Shown here piece by piece: positions 1 through 10,472 of a stretch of DNA of 64,000 nucleotides. A program made the translations under genes and the position numbers. Location of the stretch: contig JAGCPY010000045.1 of the NCBI GenBank assembly GCA_017965425.1, forward strand, positions 1-64,000. Direction: 5' to 3'. Within the stretch, counting starts at the first letter, position 1. Every line of letters starts with the position of its first letter. The stretch comes from Bacteroidaceae bacterium. GTDB taxonomy: Bacteria > Bacteroidota > Bacteroidia > Bacteroidales > Bacteroidaceae. Below the pieces are notes generated by a model. It searched no databases. It was not told the origin of the DNA and saw nothing but the letters and a program-made list of their open reading frames with translations.

Positions 1-2173
1 ATATCAAATCCTTAAAATACCCAAAGTCACCATCAACCAATATCCTTCGATCGAGACCAACATTTCTTTTCTCGCACGAAGTCTCAGATACCATTGCACA
101 TGAGAAGCAAGCAGCATAATTCAACTGATCCTCGTTTTCCCAGCAGATTGGGTCTGAGGCACAGTTCATGGCCCTTTGCATTGCCTTACGAATAATATTC
201 TCTATCAATTCAGGCTGACCTTGCCAAACCAACCCGCCCATGCTTCCCTCAGCGCCATCTGTCGTATATATAAGTACTCCGCACATCCTGTTAGAGAAAT
301 ACAGTCGTTCACTCATACTAGCAGTTGGATAACCACAAGAGAACTCCAGTTCCTTCATCAGAATATGTGAGAATGTGTGAAGTACCAAGAATCTTGCTAT
401 TCCTCCAAGCGTCATCTCACGATAGATGCTCTCAAAGGTGTCGTCATGTTCACTCATGGCCTTATAATGCTCTTTGAACAAATCCTCATGGCTGCTCATC
501 CATGCTGACATGGTTTCTTCATTGAAGCTAAAGAAGAGGCCCTCACCAAAGCTCTGTACCGCGGGCATCGTCAAAACATCTTCTGGTGCTTCGCTGAATA
601 TCTTCATTCGATTGGGGTAATCAATTGTGCCATCGTCCTTCAATTCTGGCTGTGGCATACTGACACGCGAGAAATTGATCTGAGTATTACTTACGCCAAG
701 CGTACTTACTTGTTGTATTTTGTGGAAGTAATGAAGAAGAGGTTCTGGCAACTCAATATCATTGAATATCAGTTTGTCATTAGTCTCCAACGATTTGCTG
801 TTCTTTTGGAAAACCTCAAATTCCTCGAATCTGTACTGTTCACGAACATCGCCAGATTCATCGCCTTGTTCATCACCCAGAAACGCATTGATAACTTTTT
901 GTGCTTCATCCTCGCTTAGTGTGTAGTCGCTGTCATCGGCCTTTGAAATAACATACTCAATAAGGCTGTCAAAGTCATCCTCAAAGCAATGTTCCGAATA
1001 ATCCTGCTTAGTTGCCCCCGGATGCTTCTTTGTATATTTGTCAAACCACTTCTCTGTCATCAGTGTCAGCACCTTTTGCATCTTCTCATCCAGCACATTT
1101 GCTCCAGTCCTATAATCATCTGGAATGTACAGGCTACTGAAGTTCTCTGCATAATAAACACTATTACTTGTCACCAATGCCCATTTCATGGTCGATCGTT
1201 TGTTCTTCTGCATACATGCTGCATAATCCTGTTGGCCGATACCCTCCCATGGTTTGTCACCTGGGCACAATGGCTGTAGGTTCATGATACCTTCAAGGCT
1301 GACAGTCTTGCCACAACATTTGCATTTAAGCATACCAAAGCTCTCTGTATGACTACGGTTCTCCAACCATTGCAGTTCGTGTTCACCATTATTGTTTTCA
1401 GGGCAAGGGTCGCTTTCGTAGTTAAACAAATCGAAACCTTCTTCTGTCACCCGTTTCCCCTCATTGAGTTTTGCCGAGAAGTATTGTTGCCATGGAATAT
1501 CAGAGATATGTCCATTTGGACAAATCAATACCATTGAAGATTGTTCCAACAATTCATGGACTTTATTCTTTCCCTCTTGCAATCTTGGGTCATATAGTCG
1601 CCTGCCAGTTTTTGTGTAAGGGTCACGTGGTGGAGCAAAATATCTGAGATCACCGCCATTACAGCCTTTTTCTCTCCATATCTTCATCCATTCCTCTACA
1701 GGTTTAAAGTCCTTTTTGGTACGTGAGAAGAACCAGCGGGGGAAAACAATAGCTGGAATGGTAAATGTACTTTCCTCTAATTTACTGTTTGGATGTATTT
1801 CCTTGTATCTGATATTTGATGGATGCTCATCCACGTTACAACTGTTATAGGCGTCAAGGGAAATATGTGGAATAGCTACCAGACAACGCAGATGCGTCAT
1901 TCCCTCTGTCGCACGCAGGAACCCCACGAACCGATTATCATCTATTATTTCGACTCCTGTTTCCTCTGAAATCTTAGAAGCATTCAGAAGTTCAGAACTA
2001 TGCCTTTTCAAATACTCGGAGACAGCAGCCACGCTGCCCCATTTAGATGAGGTTAGTGGCATTACAAAGCCGCCCCATTTTGTAGCTACAATAGAGCCAA
2101 CACCTGCATTTGATGAAAGAACTTTGTACTTTCCAATGCCCTGATTGAATTGTCTTGTAGTCTTAATTTCCAT
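1..2173 (-). CDS. drmB: DrmB-like DISARM protein (DUF1998), 3' end outside window
   Basis: Open frame from an ATG at 2173 running without a stop to the left edge (about 724 residues seen). The N-terminus has the GVGSIVATKWGGFVMP segment near residue 23 typical of DrmB proteins. A zinc-type CKCC cluster (with a nearby W-x-x-R-S-H-T motif) lies near residue 280. The C-terminal part carries the DUF1998 signature: HTFSHILMKEL, then GVLIYTTDGAEGSMGGL, then a Cys group (CASDPIC, CFSC, SCEKRN) followed by LDR. Only a few residues should be missing. DrmB is a DISARM core protein that works with the DrmA helicase against incoming phage DNA. Its start overlaps the drmA stop by 11 bp, so the two are translationally coupled. 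Family assignment rests on motifs I recognise; a drmC or methylase gene would be sought just left of the window. Confidence 0.85.
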   Translation of the reverse strand, partial: MEIKTTRQFNQGIGKYKVLSSNAGVGSIVATKWGGFVMPLTSSKWGSVAAVSEYLKRHSSELLNASKISEETGVEIIDDNRFVGFLRATEGMTHLRCLVAIPHISLDAYNSCNVDEHPSNIRYKEIHPNSKLEESTFTIPAIVFPRWFFSRTKKDFKPVEEWMKIWREKGCNGGDLRYFAPPRDPYTKTGRRLYDPRLQEGKNKVHELLEQSSMVLICPNGHISDIPWQQYFSAKLNEGKRVTEEGFDLFNYESDPCPENNNGEHELQWLENRSHTESFGMLKCKCCGKTVSLEGIMNLQPLCPGDKPWEGIGQQDYAACMQKNKRSTMKWALVTSNSVYYAENFSSLYIPDDYRTGANVLDEKMQKVLTLMTEKWFDKYTKKHPGATKQDYSEHCFEDDFDSLIEYVISKADDSDYTLSEDEAQKVINAFLGDEQGDESGDVREQYRFEEFEVFQKNSKSLETNDKLIFNDIELPEPLLHYFHKIQQVSTLGVSNTQINFSRVSMPQPELKDDGTIDYPNRMKIFSEAPEDVLTMPAVQSFGEGLFFSFNEETMSAWMSSHEDLFKEHYKAMSEHDDTFESIYREMTLGGIARFLVLHTFSHILMKELEFSCGYPTASMSERLYFSNRMCGVLIYTTDGAEGSMGGLVWQGQPELIENIIRKAMQRAMNCASDPICWENEDQLNYAACFSCAMVSETSCEKRNVGLDRRILVDGDFGYFKDLI

Positions 2174-5100
2174 CGTTTCCTACTCTTATATGAAGCACAG
2201 CTTCTGGTTCAACAATACGTAGCGATTGTGGTACTGTCCACAGGTTATCACCATTGGAATCGTCATATCCTGCAGGGATGCTAAACAATGCCGCAGCATT
2301 TTGATACTGGGTTGAATTGTACACCAACCCATCTACTTCATTGGCTTTAGCCTCCCACTGACCTATAGCTTCATCAACAAACCGAATAATATTGTCTCTC
2401 AGTTCCGTGGTGAGAAGGCCCTTTTCCAACTGACTAATCTTCGGCTTTTGCATTCTCTCATATCGCTGGTTGAAGTAGTCGGCCACCATTTGTTTAATCT
2501 GGTCGCTCAGATTGCTTTCATTGATTTTGCTGGCACTATTACGATCTGCAAGCTTATCATAGGAGTGTCTCACTATGGCTGCCAAATATAATGCAAGGTA
2601 TTTCTCAACAGATTTCTTAGAGAATGGCGTTATTGAAATTGGCTCTACATAGAAATACAGCTTTTCGTGGAATTCCCGGAACTTTTCATAGTGTGATACA
2701 TCTCTTGAACGGAAAGGATTGTGAAGAGTCAATACAAGTCCTTTCTGCTCACGAGCCACACGGGAACTAGCCTGAATGTACTCGGCAATGTTTCTTGGCA
2801 TGGAGTTCATGATGATGGTGTTAAACCTACCGACATCCAAGCCAACAGAAATCATGTTGGTAGCTAAAATATAGTCTGGGGGAGTGCTCCCTTTAACCCA
2901 TTCCCCATTCTCTTTATGAGGAAGTCGTTTCTCAATGCTCCAATCCTGACCTACCTCTGCAAACTTTTCATTCACCTCGGCACCTGTCAGACGACCAGAC
3001 AATTCAGCCTCACTCAACTCGTTCATTGAATAAAAGCACTCTAACAGATTTCCAAATGGCATAACGCGTTTGAATAAGCGACGCACATACTTTGAATACT
3101 CTGTATAGAACAGCGCATCCGTCTTGCCAACCTCTTTCAGACTATTGAAGTAAGATATAACCGAATAGTAGTTGTTAGCGGCAAACTCAAATCCTGAGTC
3201 CTGTGAGTGTCCTGCTTCGAAAATAGCTCTATGTACTAACAGTATCGCGGCAAGACGCATCTGTGTTGTCATTTGCGTTCTGCCTGTCGGCATAATCCCG
3301 ATGTATTTGCGCTTTGATATGTATTTCTCCAGACCATCCTTCTTCTCTCTTTTGTAAAAGGCAAAGAAGGAATCATCATAGTCAACTCCATTATGGGGGA
3401 AGATATTTAAATCCCTATCATATAGGGCACGAATCTGTAAATCAGTATTGCGAGTCGTGGCAGTAGAGGAAATGATTTTGGGCCTTGTACCGTCTTCTCT
3501 TGTACAAAGTTGGTCTATGGCACATTCAAAAAGGCTCACTGCTGAACCTAATGGGCCTAACAACAAATGTAACTCATCTTGGATAATGAGATCTGGCGGT
3601 AGGCAATGAATGCCTTGACCGAAAATGCGGCGAGAATCTTTGTTCTCTTCATTTTTCTTTGTCGATACCCTGTGTGCTATTGCAGCAAACTTGTCTACTG
3701 TACCGAACAACAACGTTGGTGGCTCTTTGTAGATGTGTTCATCGCAAAGCCGTACAGGCAACTCATCAGAGAATGTACATGAATCATTTTCGTTAGAACA
3801 AAAATATGTTTTCTTTTTTGATGAATACTTCAATTTTGAACCACACCAAGGGCATCTGTCTAAAGGTATCTTTGTCTTGTTTTCACCATCCTCTCGATTA
3901 TTCCATTTTATTGATTCATCATCCAGTCCATCCTTTCCATCAACTTTGTTCGGAAGGGAATTAGAACCCACATATAAACCTATAGAGATAGGCTTTGCGC
4001 CTAAATTGTATTCTTCTTTTTTCTTGCCCCATCTACGCATCTGTTCCAAAGCCAAGATAAGTCGCAATGCTCTCTGAAATTGTTGAGTCGTCAACAGACG
4101 AAGTGTATATCTCATTATCGCAGCAACTCCATATCCTTTTTCACCATACATCCTGCGTCGATAGATGATACATAACGCTATGATTCCAAGGTAGGCCTCA
4201 GTCTTACCACCACCAGTTGGGAACCAAACCAGATCAACTAAGTCATTACGCTTTTTCCAACCATTATCTTGTGGATGGTTGATGATGCCATCCAAGTTTA
4301 ATAGAATAAAAGCCAACTGGAAAGGTCGCCATGCAGCATGAGGAGAAGAAGGGAATATATTGTCTTGTGCTTGTTTGTAGAATGTCTCATTCAAATTCGG
4401 ATCATCATTAATAACTATTTTCTGATTATCCTTCTTGTTATGCCATAGCTGCATAAACATGGCAGAATTCATCAATCTGAAACAGAGCATATTCTCTTTT
4501 TTACCCGAGAGGATATTGTCAACATTATCTTTCATGCGCTGCATGTCACTTTTGCATTTAGATAAATTATCCAATGCAAATGCCCAGTCATTGTCATTTG
4601 TTATGCGTGCTTCATTTTGAGCAATCCAATCCCCATATAGACCTATGAAATCCTTTAATCCAGAAACTATCTCTGAGTCTTTAGCATCAGAAAAAGTGGA
4701 TAAGTACTTAAACTGAAGACATCTATCATCTGTTAAATATGGTTGGGGAATAATCATGTCTCCCTCTTTAATATATTCACTATACTTTTTTCTGGGAATA
4801 GGTTCAATGTCTGGAGTTTCGAAAGAGGGAATAAATTCAGACCAGATGTGATAAACGTTCCCATCAGCATCCTTTTCCCAATCAACAGAACAGAGGTGTC
4901 CCACTCCGTAATCATTAATGGAACGATATAAGAAATTCAATTTATCCTCGTCTTTCTTTACATCCTGGTAAGTATTACCTTCGTGATACGGGCACAGAAA
5001 CTTACTCTTAAGATCAATATGAATTCCGAAGAAACATAGTTTGTTAACTTCTTCATTAACAATTGAAAAATAGTTCTTTGGAGATTCACGGAATGGTGAA

Positions 5101-6272
5101 GAATCGTTCACAATCAAAACCTTTAGATATAGATTTTGGTCTGTCTTATCCTTACTATTTCTTGTCACTTGCAACCAAGCCGACAATGCGACTTTTTTAC
5201 CTTCTTCCAAGTCTGCGGAAAAGAAATGGTTTAATGTATCATTGTCTTTTGGCTTAAATATCTGTTTTGCAACATTGCCACTTTCTGATTTAATTCCATC
5301 CAGATTTATAGTCGTACTGAAATCATGGGATTGCCAGAAACCAAAACCTTTATGGTCATAAAGCTCTATAAGGTTATCAAAATAGGACAGGAACGTTTCA
5401 TACATTTCAACTTTTTCCAGTTGATTAAGGACTCGCTGTTTTTCTTCATCTGTGAGATATAATGGTATATCATGGTCGTCACTGTCTTTTTCATAATGAA
5501 TATGATTAAGATATTTGTTGAAAAGGACTTCACGATATGAAAGTAAGAATCTGTAATTTTGAGGAATCTGAGTAAAAATCTGATCGGTCTCACCATCAAT
5601 CACGGCCAAGTTCGCGGCACAATTCATATTCATTGTGCGAAGCATGTCTTTAACCTGTGATACATTCTTGTTGGGGATTGGGTATATTTTAAGCTTACCT
5701 TCGTTATAGTTGAAATATTGGTGAAGAATAGGATTCTCTGTAAAGAACTGCTCAAACTGAGCAAGATGGTCACCTATTAAGACCTGAACCCTTTGCTTAT
5801 CACCGCGGACAATTTTGGTATAATATCTTCCCGATACCGTTATTACCACATCTTTCGATAAACTTGCCTCTGGAAGCAAGCAACATGAGATACCTACTGT
5901 ATTAGGAAATCTTCTGCTTAAAGAATAGACATCTTCATCATCTACTTCGTTTCCTAAATCTCCATTCTGTTCGTTACTATCACTACGCAGAAGTTCATCG
6001 TCATCTTCCTGACCATTCGTTGATACAGTTTCATCGTCAATATCTGCTTCGTCAGATGCGTCTTGTGAGGCAAACATGCCCAGAGCTTTGGGAGGGAAAA
6101 GTACAGCCGTGCTATAAATCGAACCAGGGGTTGTGTTAATCACTTCTCCATCGAATGATTGGCCTTCTTCCATTTCTATGGAAAAACGACCTCTACACCC
6201 ATTGGGGCCTATCATTTGCTCACGGATGAAAGACTCCAAAGATTCTCTTTTAATATCAATTATGTTATTCAT
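2163..6272 (-). CDS. drmA: DrmA-like DISARM helicase (SF2)
   Basis: 1369 aa. Helicase motifs are clear: Walker A in VWFPTGGGKTEAYLG (about residue 680), a DELH box in IIQDELHLLLGPLG (about 897), the motif III-like ISSTAT, then ATNMISVGLDVGRF and the motif VI-like QASSRVAREQ (about 1165). A CPWCGSKL...C...C zinc knuckle sits between Walker A and DELH. The WFPTGGGKTEAYL and QDELHLLLGPLG strings are characteristic of DrmA. An acidic low-complexity stretch (DEADIDDE, DDDELL, EVDDEDV) lies near residues 70-115. In DISARM, DrmA and DrmB form the DNA-engaging core that senses or blocks phage DNA. The gene starts 1 bp after the upstream 807-aa gene and overlaps drmB, so all three belong to one transcript. 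Confidence 0.88.
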   Translation of the reverse strand: MNNIIDIKRESLESFIREQMIGPNGCRGRFSIEMEEGQSFDGEVINTTPGSIYSTAVLFPPKALGMFASQDASDEADIDDETVSTNGQEDDDELLRSDSNEQNGDLGNEVDDEDVYSLSRRFPNTVGISCCLLPEASLSKDVVITVSGRYYTKIVRGDKQRVQVLIGDHLAQFEQFFTENPILHQYFNYNEGKLKIYPIPNKNVSQVKDMLRTMNMNCAANLAVIDGETDQIFTQIPQNYRFLLSYREVLFNKYLNHIHYEKDSDDHDIPLYLTDEEKQRVLNQLEKVEMYETFLSYFDNLIELYDHKGFGFWQSHDFSTTINLDGIKSESGNVAKQIFKPKDNDTLNHFFSADLEEGKKVALSAWLQVTRNSKDKTDQNLYLKVLIVNDSSPFRESPKNYFSIVNEEVNKLCFFGIHIDLKSKFLCPYHEGNTYQDVKKDEDKLNFLYRSINDYGVGHLCSVDWEKDADGNVYHIWSEFIPSFETPDIEPIPRKKYSEYIKEGDMIIPQPYLTDDRCLQFKYLSTFSDAKDSEIVSGLKDFIGLYGDWIAQNEARITNDNDWAFALDNLSKCKSDMQRMKDNVDNILSGKKENMLCFRLMNSAMFMQLWHNKKDNQKIVINDDPNLNETFYKQAQDNIFPSSPHAAWRPFQLAFILLNLDGIINHPQDNGWKKRNDLVDLVWFPTGGGKTEAYLGIIALCIIYRRRMYGEKGYGVAAIMRYTLRLLTTQQFQRALRLILALEQMRRWGKKKEEYNLGAKPISIGLYVGSNSLPNKVDGKDGLDDESIKWNNREDGENKTKIPLDRCPWCGSKLKYSSKKKTYFCSNENDSCTFSDELPVRLCDEHIYKEPPTLLFGTVDKFAAIAHRVSTKKNEENKDSRRIFGQGIHCLPPDLIIQDELHLLLGPLGSAVSLFECAIDQLCTREDGTRPKIISSTATTRNTDLQIRALYDRDLNIFPHNGVDYDDSFFAFYKREKKDGLEKYISKRKYIGIMPTGRTQMTTQMRLAAILLVHRAIFEAGHSQDSGFEFAANNYYSVISYFNSLKEVGKTDALFYTEYSKYVRRLFKRVMPFGNLLECFYSMNELSEAELSGRLTGAEVNEKFAEVGQDWSIEKRLPHKENGEWVKGSTPPDYILATNMISVGLDVGRFNTIIMNSMPRNIAEYIQASSRVAREQKGLVLTLHNPFRSRDVSHYEKFREFHEKLYFYVEPISITPFSKKSVEKYLALYLAAIVRHSYDKLADRNSASKINESNLSDQIKQMVADYFNQRYERMQKPKISQLEKGLLTTELRDNIIRFVDEAIGQWEAKANEVDGLVYNSTQYQNAAALFSIPAGYDDSNGDNLWTVPQSLRIVEPEAVLHIRVGNDGN

Positions 6273-6273
6273 A

Positions 6274-8697
6274 TCATGATATAGTTACGACGTTATTCAT
6301 TTTTATTTCATTGCGAAGTAATGATTGCAAGGCGGCTAAATCGTCAACATTACGGAGGTTTAGTAGGTCATTTATATCGCTATCTTTATAGTCATCATAC
6401 AAATCTTCATCAACATCAGCTAACAAAGTGTCTTGTAGAAATTGATCCATCATGCTATTGAATCTCCTTGTACCGTTCTTCGTGGCAGCCTTTTTACTTC
6501 TCATTATTGAAAGATACGGGGACATAAGTCCAAACCCTAAATACTCAAAGAGCTTCTGTTGACAAACTTTTTGCAAAGGTAGAATCATGTTCGAAGTCAA
6601 ATCAGCCCAGTGACAGAATTGGCTCTTTTGTATTCTATTTGACTCTTTTAATCCCCTCATGACTGACTCATATGCATTGTCAAGTCCTTCTTCTTCTATC
6701 TTCTTGGAAAGGAGAATCTTCCACAAAATAACAGTCGAATCACGCTCTTCTGCAGTTATCTTTCCCTGTTTGTACTGTGATTCCCGAATTACCTTTTCGC
6801 GCTGGTCATAATCTTCCGATTGTCTATCTATGAAGGACTTGAGTTCATTTGCGATGTCATCCAATTTCTGCAGTTTTTTAATTTCATGGAGAATCCCTTT
6901 TTTCTTTATCTCAGTTAGTCGGGCTATTTGAGCTACACCATTATCTGATTCGTAGATGACAAAGTCTGTCTCGGGGATATTAAATTTACTGCCATCATCA
7001 AATTCTCCCTTGACATATACAACTGCTCGTGATATGCTGCGTTCATCACTAAATTCGTATTCTCCCTTTGTTCTTCTTACAGAAGGCTTAACAGGACGTG
7101 GCACTTTTCCAAAAAGTGTGTTTCTTAGTTCTGAATCCAACAAATCTGCTTTGTATTTATCGTAGTCGTATTTATCCCATTCATACATGTCATTAAATGC
7201 TACTCCTTGTATAATGTCATGAATGAATTGGTCTTTACGTACAGGTATAGGGTCAAAAGAATTTGGGAACTTTGCATATGACTCTCTAACATAATGGGGA
7301 CGATATTGCAGAACTATTACAAGATTTTCTTTAATAGCATTATTCCCATTTATTGGCTTTAAAGCAGAGTAGTCGTAATACTTCACCTCTAATCGTGGAG
7401 AATATTCCTGTAGGCAAGTTGTTAATGCTCTTTTCATGGACAAATCAATGCTCTTATCCAATACAATAGCTATTTTTAGTTTTTCTCCGAACTCATCTCG
7501 GGTTTGGCTCCTTATCAGTTTTTCCTTAATGATACAATTGTGAATTATCGGTTTAACTGCCTTGGAGGCCCTTTCTAGCTGCCATTCTATTGACATTTGA
7601 TAGTCTTCGTCATTATAATCAGGAAAAGATTTGTGAAGATAACTTGAGTATAGAGATATAAGTTCGTCACTTAGGCATAAAGAGAAACGGTTACGCTCTT
7701 GAATTCTATATTCCGATTCATCAAGTAACGAACCAAGCACATCGGAAAACAGTAATTGGTCATCAGGGATAAAAATGTGCTCATATGAGTTGTTCCTACC
7801 AAACATATAGTTGCTCTCATCCTCGTCGAAAGTAATGTAATGGGGATATTGGTAGAATTCTTTCTCATTTACCATGGGGAATTTACGACAGAAACCAATC
7901 CCTTTGCTTATAGAATGACGAAGATGGAACGGTTTTTTTGAGAAAGCAAAGACGAAACAGTTCTTTAATCCCATCTTGTATGCAGTATTCCAGCGTTCGA
8001 GTGAGCTTTCTTCTAACGAATTGATTTTGTCGTTATTAGTATAAAATACAAAAAGGTTATCCACCATAACATACTCATCATCTCTTTTGTGCTCTCTTAA
8101 CTGGTCTCGTATATCGTCAGCATCGAGATTATGGCACATAACCAAGTTCTTTTCAGTAAAGATATTGTCGGCTTCACCATAGAACTCGGAGATGAATTTA
8201 TGCTTATCAGCTCTGGATACTTGCAAATCTCCTTCTCCGCAAATAATTATGTTCTTGTGTCCTTTCTCGCCAGAATAATTATCTGTTATACTACCCAATG
8301 TTTGTCGGATGTATTTGGCACATGGGACAGCGTACTGTTTCATGTGTTTTGCTTCTTCTTTAGTTCGAAGCACGATATTACGCATTGACGCAACTCTTCT
8401 TTTGAGAAGCTCTCTATTATCATCGTTGTAATACAAAGACAACTTTAGAATAAGGAATTTCAACCACACTTCGCGAGCCCATTCTGGGGCATGTGGCATA
8501 TAGATGATGGGGAAACAGATTTCTCCATCTTCTGCCTTCCTATTCATATAATAGTCCACAATGCTGTTCATCACGTTTATGAATCTACGAGCCGATTCCT
8601 TTTGTGTATGAACCATCGCATTGATGATGGAATCGACCTCTGCAGATGATTGGTTGGCAATATTTTTAAATTCTTCTGTCATAGGAGCCGATATCAA
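6274..8697 (-). CDS. 807-aa protein, DrmE-like candidate
   Basis: No catalytic motif that I can name. It is a soluble, charged protein without a signal peptide or membrane segments; the last 70 residues are very acidic (DVDEDLYDDYKDSDINDLL). Its size and place directly before drmA fit DrmE, the protein of unknown function found in class 2 DISARM, but I recognise no diagnostic string, so this is inference from position and length. The ATG overlaps the stop of the NERD-helicase gene (4-bp ATGA) and the stop is 1 bp before drmA, which ties it firmly into the operon. A middle segment (KIAIVLDKSIDLSMKRAL, about residues 410-430) could be a beta-alpha nucleotide-fold element. Confidence 0.5.
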   Translation of the reverse strand: MISAPMTEEFKNIANQSSAEVDSIINAMVHTQKESARRFINVMNSIVDYYMNRKAEDGEICFPIIYMPHAPEWAREVWLKFLILKLSLYYNDDNRELLKRRVASMRNIVLRTKEEAKHMKQYAVPCAKYIRQTLGSITDNYSGEKGHKNIIICGEGDLQVSRADKHKFISEFYGEADNIFTEKNLVMCHNLDADDIRDQLREHKRDDEYVMVDNLFVFYTNNDKINSLEESSLERWNTAYKMGLKNCFVFAFSKKPFHLRHSISKGIGFCRKFPMVNEKEFYQYPHYITFDEDESNYMFGRNNSYEHIFIPDDQLLFSDVLGSLLDESEYRIQERNRFSLCLSDELISLYSSYLHKSFPDYNDEDYQMSIEWQLERASKAVKPIIHNCIIKEKLIRSQTRDEFGEKLKIAIVLDKSIDLSMKRALTTCLQEYSPRLEVKYYDYSALKPINGNNAIKENLVIVLQYRPHYVRESYAKFPNSFDPIPVRKDQFIHDIIQGVAFNDMYEWDKYDYDKYKADLLDSELRNTLFGKVPRPVKPSVRRTKGEYEFSDERSISRAVVYVKGEFDDGSKFNIPETDFVIYESDNGVAQIARLTEIKKKGILHEIKKLQKLDDIANELKSFIDRQSEDYDQREKVIRESQYKQGKITAEERDSTVILWKILLSKKIEEEGLDNAYESVMRGLKESNRIQKSQFCHWADLTSNMILPLQKVCQQKLFEYLGFGLMSPYLSIMRSKKAATKNGTRRFNSMMDQFLQDTLLADVDEDLYDDYKDSDINDLLNLRNVDDLAALQSLLRNEIKMNNVVTIS

Positions 8698-10472
8698 TTT
8701 GGCGAGTTAACTTTGTCAAGAAGTAATATTTCAAGATCAAACATTGCACGAGTCATTCCGACATACAGTTCAAACTTGTCTATTTCTTCCCGGTTGTTTA
8801 ACACTAATAGCACATGCTTTGTTTCAAGCCCTTTGTAGGACAAGATTGTTGTTAGGCATAGTCTGTCTTCTTCATATTTGACATTCTCAGGCTTTAACTC
8901 CTTTATAAGTTCAATATCAGAAAGGCGTTCAAATAGCTGTTTGTTATGGGAGTCCGTCAAGACAACATACTCTGACCATTTCTTTTCCCCACTTCTCAAA
9001 GCGGTTAGGAGGGCTTTTATATGCTTAACCAATTCGTTAGTCCCTTGGTAGTGATGAATTTTTATTGCTGGGTCATTTCTTCCTTCAAGATCTCTTATTA
9101 TTATGGAAGTCTGTGTTCCGTCTTCACTTTCCAAAATCTTGTTGGCTACATCAACAATCTGCTTATTATTAGGAACTCTTTTGTTCTCATTCAAAACGAA
9201 ATGAGTTCCATATCGCGAAATGTCTTCCGAGTAACTATCTAATTCTCGGATGTCTTTTCTATATCCCTGCTCAGTATCGAAGAAAACAAGGTATCTACCT
9301 GTTCCAAGTCCATTACCGTTAATAGATGTAAGTGAATTTAGGACTTCCGCAGCACCTTTGTCAAAAATGTCTTGCGCTTCATCAATGACAATAAAATCAT
9401 ATGGGATAAAGTCATCTGATTCGCGAAGTGTGTCAAACAGTCGCTTCATTTTCTCAATAAGAGATGAAGAACCTTCCTGAAAATCATCGAAGGTGACAAA
9501 CTTGTGAATTGGGTCCAGTTTCAAGATGAATGAAATAAACTGATATACTTCGCAATTCTCCAGCCCGACCTTCAGCAGCTGGTTGCGTACCGTCGCTGCC
9601 AGAAGATTATTCCAGCAAATATAAACGCCCCGTAAGGACTTATATCTACGGATAAATGCTTTCGCTATGGTTGTTTTACCAGTACCCGGCCCTCCCTCGA
9701 TAATGATGCGATTGTTTTTCTCCAGACTCTTAAATGTATCGAGATTCTGTATGTTCAGCCAGTCAAGAATGCTTTGGTAACTAGTTTCTGTGTAGTTGAA
9801 ATCAGGACGAATGTTCGCGACTAGATGATGAATTGCAATATCTACCTCAGTTGGCTTCAAATCCTTAGTAATCCAATGTTTCTTCTCTTTGTCAGTGCAA
9901 AGCACAGATAGACAGAATTCGGCAAAAGACTCTGATTGATTTTCCTGTTGGTATGCAGACCACAATTTATATCCCATATCCAACTTGGGAAGATGGTTCG
10001 TGTGAGCAATCTTAGTGTGTGGGAACGCACATACTGTGTCTATAAAGATTTGGTTGCTATTAATAATCTTGTTGTTCAGCAACGCATATTTGTAGTCTTC
10101 AGCTTGCTGGAAAGGCGACCTTTCCATAGTCATCCCCTCTCCTTTGCTAAAGAAGAACTGACCATTTTGGATACCAACGTTACCACCTTTTACTTCAACA
10201 ACGAGTGCCCCTCTTTCACACACTAAGAAGAAGTCAATTTGAATCTCGGATTGTCTGCTATTACCAATGGGTAAACGCAAATCATGCCAAAAATGCCACG
10301 TAAGACTACTTTTTTCACAATCTTTCCATATCCTGCGATACATGTCTATTTCACCATATAATGGCGTTCCATCATTATGTTTGATGATGGTTTCCAAATT
10401 ATTTAGGTTTTTATAGTCATGACTTATAATTGGCATATATCTATTATCTCTACTCCCAAAGTTTGGGATCAT
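8694..10472 (-). CDS. NERD nuclease-SF1 (UvrD/Rep-like) helicase fusion
   Basis: 592 aa. N-terminal NERD domain (about residues 38-130): GE near 40, then QIDFFLVCERGALVVEVKGG, which supplies the D...E-x-K of a PD-(D/E)XK-type nuclease. A SF1 helicase/ATPase follows: Walker A GGPGTGKTT (about 257), Walker B FIVIDEAQD (about 361), FFDTEQ, LTTILSYKGLE and the motif VI YVGMTRA (about 569). NERD-helicases are known in bacterial defence and DNA-processing loci. The start at 10472 overlaps the radical SAM gene by 23 bp; an internal ATG at 10436 would avoid the overlap. It overlaps the next gene by 4 bp. Neither class 1 nor class 2 DISARM as I know them includes this gene, so here it looks like an additional or substitute effector. 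Confidence 0.82.
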   Translation of the reverse strand: MIPNFGSRDNRYMPIISHDYKNLNNLETIIKHNDGTPLYGEIDMYRRIWKDCEKSSLTWHFWHDLRLPIGNSRQSEIQIDFFLVCERGALVVEVKGGNVGIQNGQFFFSKGEGMTMERSPFQQAEDYKYALLNNKIINSNQIFIDTVCAFPHTKIAHTNHLPKLDMGYKLWSAYQQENQSESFAEFCLSVLCTDKEKKHWITKDLKPTEVDIAIHHLVANIRPDFNYTETSYQSILDWLNIQNLDTFKSLEKNNRIIIEGGPGTGKTTIAKAFIRRYKSLRGVYICWNNLLAATVRNQLLKVGLENCEVYQFISFILKLDPIHKFVTFDDFQEGSSSLIEKMKRLFDTLRESDDFIPYDFIVIDEAQDIFDKGAAEVLNSLTSINGNGLGTGRYLVFFDTEQGYRKDIRELDSYSEDISRYGTHFVLNENKRVPNNKQIVDVANKILESEDGTQTSIIIRDLEGRNDPAIKIHHYQGTNELVKHIKALLTALRSGEKKWSEYVVLTDSHNKQLFERLSDIELIKELKPENVKYEEDRLCLTTILSYKGLETKHVLLVLNNREEIDKFELYVGMTRAMFDLEILLLDKVNSPN